54,760 nt of DNA. Source: Protofrankia sp. CiT1. GTDB lineage: Bacteria > Actinomycetota > Actinomycetes > Frankiales > Frankiaceae. Each line of letters begins with the position of its first letter. The stretch's first letter is position 1. Below the pieces are notes generated by a model, which did no database searches, had not been told where the DNA came from, and was given only the letters and a program-made list of their open reading frames with translations. Location: positions 1 to 54,760 of the forward strand of contig NZ_CAKJTL010000046.1 in assembly GCF_917627385.1 (NCBI RefSeq). Reading direction: 5' to 3'. Both the position numbers and the translations under genes were made by a program. Positions 51,017-54,760 of the stretch are shown here, in pieces.

Positions 51017-51733
51017 TCACGGGCTGTGCCTTTTTCGAAATTCATGAGCGTCGAACGTACCGCCGAGCGCCGGTGCGAGACATGCTCGGGCGGTGTCCTG
51101 GAAGGACACCGCATCCGCCGCGCCGGCCCCAGCCGGGAGCGCTCCGGCGAGCGGGCGGGCAGCCAGCATCTCCAGGTCGCTGATGTTCGACCGGCAGGCG
51201 AGGTTCGGATCGGGCGGCCAGGAACCGATGACCAGACCGGCCAGCTCCAGCCCACGGTGGGCCAGCGCCTCCAGCGTCAGGGCCGTGGCGTTGAGCGTGC
51301 CGAGGCCTGCCTCGCTGACCAGCAGTACCGGCGCTGCCAGCGCGCGGGCGAGATCGGCCAGGGTGGCGCCGTCATCGTTATAGCGAACCAGCAGCCCGCC
51401 CGCGCCCTCCACCAGGACAAGCCGGCGGCCCCGGGCGAGGCCGGCCACTCGCCGGGCGACGTCGGTGAGTGCCACCGGCGGGCGCCGCGCGAGCCGGGCC
51501 GCCGCGGCCGGCGACAACGCAGCCGGGAAACGGGCGTACTCGTGTAGATCATCGATGCCGGACAGCCGCCGTACGTGCTCGAGGTCGCCGGGCTCACCCG
51601 GTCCGAGACCGGTTTGGGCGACCTTCACCACGGCGACGTCCGCGTCCCGGTCACGGGCCAGCGTGGCTACGGCGGCGGTGACAACGGTCTTGCCGACACC
51701 GGTCCCGGTCCCGGTTACCATGATCACTGTCAT
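51017..51733 (-). CDS. bioD: Dethiobiotin synthetase
   Basis: 238 residues. P-loop GTGTGVGKT, then VVKVAQTGLGPGEPGD, RLSGIDDLHEYARF, and LVLVEGAGGLLVRYNDDG with the catalytic region. It closes the ureido ring of DAPA to dethiobiotin using CO2 and ATP. It lies between bioF (upstream) and bioB, all in one direction, with a 170-bp repeat-bearing gap to bioF. The usual VEGAGG motif is intact. Confidence 0.95.
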   Translation of the reverse strand: MTVIMVTGTGTGVGKTVVTAAVATLARDRDADVAVVKVAQTGLGPGEPGDLEHVRRLSGIDDLHEYARFPAALSPAAAARLARRPPVALTDVARRVAGLARGRRLVLVEGAGGLLVRYNDDGATLADLARALAAPVLLVSEAGLGTLNATALTLEALAHRGLELAGLVIGSWPPDPNLACRSNISDLEMLAARPLAGALPAGAGAADAVSFQDTARACLAPALGGTFDAHEFRKRHSP

Positions 51734-51789
51734 GAGAGGCTCCGGCGGTAGGGCGTTCGATCAGGCAACGGCGTCCGGGTGGATGGATC

Positions 51790-51903
51790 GCGAGGCTGCG
51801 CGGGGAGGCACCGGATGCGCTGGGCGTCGGCCGAGGGCAACGACGCGAGGCGCGTCCCCAGCCCCACGCCGCCGCAGCCTCCTCCCCTGCTGCCCGGTCG
51901 CTC
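51790..51903. repeat. Diverged family-1 palindromic repeat after bioF
   Basis: Shares GGGCAACGACGCGAGGCGCGT and CCCCAGCCCCACGCCGCCGC with copies A and B, and ends CTGCCCGGTCGCTCTCAG, where CTCAG carries the bioF TGA stop. The left terminus is not clear, so the copy may be truncated. Confidence 0.6.
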
Positions 51904-53091
51904 TCAGGGCGCGGCCAGTGCCGGTGGGCACAGCGCGGCGGCGAAGGCGGTGGCGGCGCGGGCCATGTCAGCGTCGGTGAGGTCAGCGCGGGCCGCGATC
52001 CGCAGCCGGCTCGTCCCCGGCGGCACGGTCGGGGGACGGAAGCAGCCGACCATCACACCATGCGCCCGGCAGATCGCTGTCGCCTCCACCGCGCGTCCGG
52101 GCTCGCCCAGCACAACCGATACCACGGCCCCGGCGGGGTGGGGGGCACCCGTGAGCGCGGCGAGCTGGCCGGCTCGCTGCCGTACCGCGGTGGCGAGGGC
52201 GGGCGTGGCGGTCAGCAGCTCGAGCGCTGCCAGCGCGGAACCAGCGCAGGCTGGGGCGAGCCCGGTGTCGAAGATGAACGTACGGGCAGTGTCGATCAGA
52301 TGCGCGCGCACCGCGGGCGGGCCGAGCACCGCGCCGCCCTGGCTACCCAGTGCCTTGGACAGCGTGACGGTGGCCACCACGTCCGGCTCGCCGGCAAGCC
52401 CGGCGTCCGCGAGCGCTCCCCGGCCGCCCGGGCCAACCACACCGAGGCCGTGCGCGTCGTCGACGAGCAGCAGCGCGCCGCGGGCCCGGGTGACGCTGTG
52501 CAGCGCTGGCAGTGGCGCGAGGTCGCCGTCGGCGGAGAACACCGAGTCGGTGACGACGACAGCGTTGCGCCATGGCTGCCCAGCCAGCGCCGTGTCGATC
52601 GCCTCGACATCGGTATGCGGGACGATCAGCACCCGCGCGCGGGAGAGGCGGCAGGCGTCGACCAGCGACGCGTGATTGCGTTCGTCTGAGACGATCAGGT
52701 CGTCAGGACCTGTCAGTGCGGTGAGGACGCCCAGGTTGGCCGCGTATCCGGAGGCGAAGACCAATGCGGAGGCGAAGCCGGTGTGGCTGGCGAGAGCGTC
52801 CTCAAGGTCGCTGTGCAGGGCTGTTGTTCCGGTCACCAGCCGGCTCCCGGTAGCGCCGGCACCCCAGGTCCGTAGTGCCCGCACCCCGCCTTCGACCACC
52901 TCGGGATGACGTGACAGCCCCAGGTAGTCGTTGCCGGCCAGGTCCAGCTGACCGGGCGGGTCACCGGCGGCCCACCCGCCGGGCAGGCGCGGGCGCACAG
53001 CGCGCCGCAGCCCGGCCTCCTCCCGGCTGCGGGCATGGCTGACCAACCATGCGAGCGGGTCGTGGGCCGTGTGACCTGCGGGGGGATGCAC
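51904..53091 (-). CDS. bioF: 8-amino-7-oxononanoate synthase
   Basis: 395 residues. Class II aminotransferase-fold marks: LDLAGNDYLGLSRHPEV, GAGATGSRLVTGTTALHSDLEDALA, DERNHASLVDACRLSRA, DSVFSADGDLAPL, LLVDDAHGLGVVGPGGRG and PLP Lys in VTLSKALGSQGGAVLG. It condenses pimeloyl-ACP with alanine to KAPA. It is the first gene of the bio group; bioA, which often precedes it in mycobacteria, is missing. It is divergent from the PdtaS-like kinase. Confidence 0.95.
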   Translation of the reverse strand: MHPPAGHTAHDPLAWLVSHARSREEAGLRRAVRPRLPGGWAAGDPPGQLDLAGNDYLGLSRHPEVVEGGVRALRTWGAGATGSRLVTGTTALHSDLEDALASHTGFASALVFASGYAANLGVLTALTGPDDLIVSDERNHASLVDACRLSRARVLIVPHTDVEAIDTALAGQPWRNAVVVTDSVFSADGDLAPLPALHSVTRARGALLLVDDAHGLGVVGPGGRGALADAGLAGEPDVVATVTLSKALGSQGGAVLGPPAVRAHLIDTARTFIFDTGLAPACAGSALAALELLTATPALATAVRQRAGQLAALTGAPHPAGAVVSVVLGEPGRAVEATAICRAHGVMVGCFRPPTVPPGTSRLRIAARADLTDADMARAATAFAAALCPPALAAP

Positions 53092-53205
53092 AGCGGAAGC
53101 CTATGGCCGACTGGTGCGAGCTGACGAGGGATCGGGTGTTCGAACGTGGTACCGACAGACGACGCACGTTCCGGCGATGGCACCACGTCTGGCAGTCTGC
53201 CTTCT

Positions 53206-54678
53206 GTGGGAACGCTGGCGGACCTTCTGCGCGAGAGTACCGATCTTGGTGCGGACGACATCGACCATCTGCACGCTCTGGTGGCTGACTGGGCGCTGCT
53301 GGCCGACCTGTCCTTCGCGGACCTGTTGCTGCTGGTTCCGAGCAGGGCCGCGGCGGCCCGCGGCGGATCCGGTCCAGGGGCTGAGTTTCTGGTGGTGGCG
53401 CAGGTGCGGCCAACCACCGGACCGACGGCCTATCACAACGATGAGGTCGGCAGCGTCATGATCAACAGATGGGTGGTGCAGAACTCGTGGCGGGAACGCC
53501 GGATCGCCCGTGAGGGCGAGCCGGAGTGGGACGGCGGGGTACCGGTCCGGACCGAGGCGATCCCGGTCCTGCACTCCGATCGGGTGATCGCGGTGCTGGC
53601 GCGGGACACGAATCTGGCCACTACCCGGACGCCCAGCGCGCTGGAATCGGCCTACCTGCAGTGCGCGAACAACTTGGCACTGATGATCGCGCAGGGGGCC
53701 TTCCCGTTCCGGGGAAGCGCGGCCGAGCTGCCCGAAGCGCCCCGGGTCGGGGACGGGATGCTTCGACTGGACGGCTCAGGAAAGGTCATCTTCGCCAGCC
53801 CCAACGCGCTGTCGGCCTATCGTCGCCTTGGCTATACCGGCAATGTCACCGGTGAGGATCTTCGCTCGGTGCACCGGACGCTGAATCTGCCGGCGACCAC
53901 GCCCGCTGTCTGGCACGCGATCGGCCGCCGCCGGCCGGTCGAGGTGGAACTCGCGGTTGCCAGCACGGTGGTGCTGTTGCGCGCGATCCCGCTGTTCCCC
54001 GGTGCCACCCGGGAGGTGCTCGTCCTGGTCCGTGACGTCTCCGATCTTCGCCGGCGGGAGGCGCAGCTGCTCAGCAAGGACGCGACCATCCGGGAGATCC
54101 ATCATCGGGTGAAGAACAACTTGCAGACCGTCGCGGCTCTGCTGCGGCTGCAGATGCGCCGGACCAAGGTGGACGAGGCCCGGCTGGCGTTGCGGGAGTC
54201 CGTGCGCCGGGTGACATCGATAGCCGTGGTTCACGAGACGCTTTCGCAGAGTCTCGGCGAATCCGTGCCTTTTGATGAGATCGCTGATCAGATCACGTCG
54301 GTCACCGTTGATCTCGCTTCGACCGGGACCCGCGCCAACACGACCCGCAAGGGATCGTTCGGGCGATTGCCCGGCGAACTCGCCACGCCGCTGGCGCTGG
54401 TGCTCTCCGAGCTTCTGCAGAATGCTGTCGAACATGCGTTTGAAGGATCGGCTGGCATGATTGAACTCCGTGTCCATCGTGATGCTGATCGACTGGATGT
54501 GGTGGTCGCCGATGACGGCGCGGGGCTGCCCGACGATTTCCAGCTGGAGCACTCGCCCAGGCTGGGCCTCCAGATCGTCCGCCAGCTCGTGCTTGGTGAG
54601 ATGCAGGGAGCGATTCGGCTCCAGGCGGGACCGGATCGTGGTACGGAGGCCCTGTTGTCCATCCCGTTGCGGGTATGA
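53206..54678 (+). CDS. pdtaS: PdtaS-like sensor histidine kinase
   Basis: About 490 residues from a GTG at 53206 (VGTLADLLREST), which fits the family start; a GTG at 53146 would add 20 residues. Order: N-terminal GAF-like domain (HALVADWALLADLSFADLLLLV), PAS-like domain (DGMLRLDGSGKVIFASPNALSAYRRLG), HisKA_2 with phospho-His in IREIHHRVKNNLQTVAALLRLQMRR, and HATPase_c with N box ELLQNAVEHAF and G box DDGAGLPDDF. It is soluble, and its partner in mycobacteria is the ANTAR regulator PdtaR. The 3' end is complete; the last 80 bases of the window hold no gene. Confidence 0.9.
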   Translation: MGTLADLLRESTDLGADDIDHLHALVADWALLADLSFADLLLLVPSRAAAARGGSGPGAEFLVVAQVRPTTGPTAYHNDEVGSVMINRWVVQNSWRERRIAREGEPEWDGGVPVRTEAIPVLHSDRVIAVLARDTNLATTRTPSALESAYLQCANNLALMIAQGAFPFRGSAAELPEAPRVGDGMLRLDGSGKVIFASPNALSAYRRLGYTGNVTGEDLRSVHRTLNLPATTPAVWHAIGRRRPVEVELAVASTVVLLRAIPLFPGATREVLVLVRDVSDLRRREAQLLSKDATIREIHHRVKNNLQTVAALLRLQMRRTKVDEARLALRESVRRVTSIAVVHETLSQSLGESVPFDEIADQITSVTVDLASTGTRANTTRKGSFGRLPGELATPLALVLSELLQNAVEHAFEGSAGMIELRVHRDADRLDVVVADDGAGLPDDFQLEHSPRLGLQIVRQLVLGEMQGAIRLQAGPDRGTEALLSIPLRV

Positions 54679-54760
54679 AAAATTCTTTTGAAGATCGATG
54701 TTATGCGGACCGTCGAGGTGGGTACAGCACCACCGTGCCTGGCGCCGTCCCACCCCGTTC

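Noticed and set aside
53130-53146. TTCGAAC as a LexA/SOS box before pdtaS
   Set aside because: Only one half of the TCGAAC-N4-GTTCGA dyad is present.

Overview
The window is a high-GC actinobacterial chromosome segment. Gene content and order (DUF2342 zincin, PDZ-Lon protein, UPF0182 protein, hisN-rsgA-aroA, sigR-rsrA, bL37, bioF-bioD-bioB-bsaP, a PdtaS-like kinase) and the many palindromic repeats and decayed mobile genes suggest Frankia or a close relative. The genus is an inference from style; no marker gene is present.

Layout. 1-1705: the 3' part of a DUF262 gene and a RelA/SpoT-fold gene, lower in GC than the rest, like an acquired defence or stress pair. 1751-5964: frameshifted creatininase, XRE-TPR regulator, scraps of an integrative-element replication gene, an AAA ATPase with a perfect 20-bp palindrome at its start. 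6007-18237: conserved core genes (ABC1 kinase, ThiF/TOMM-type protein, DUF5679, enoyl-CoA hydratase, DUF2342 zincin, MoaE, PDZ-Lon protease, PPA1309, UPF0182) ending in initiator tRNA-Met with a clear promoter and terminator. 18240-30166: a graveyard of toxin-antitoxin, restriction, transposase and TIR-NACHT genes; about nine loci are truncated or frameshifted, and an HsdM-HsdS fusion and an MNT antitoxin remain open. 30264-37219: polyamine/amine use (PotD-like lipoprotein, two class III aminotransferases, Lrp/AsnC regulator, aminobutyraldehyde-type dehydrogenase) without PotABC. 37585-44771: alpha/beta hydrolase, gdpD, hisN, rsgA, aroA, methyltransferase. 45145-47797: sigR-rsrA redox sigma circuit with a SigR-type promoter, a sugar epimerase, and 24-residue ribosomal protein bL37. 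48905-53091: biotin genes and a biotin carrier; bioA is not here. 53206-54678: PdtaS-like histidine kinase.

The most unusual signal is a set of short palindromic elements, about 158-166 bp when complete (4318, 37218, 47451, 48724, 49253, 51790). Five have an end on, or within one base of, the stop codon of the adjacent gene, and two are bordered by matching CTNAG pentamers. This suggests non-autonomous elements targeting TNA triplets, which in GC-rich DNA are often the TGA/TAA stops, with the target duplication rebuilding the stop.
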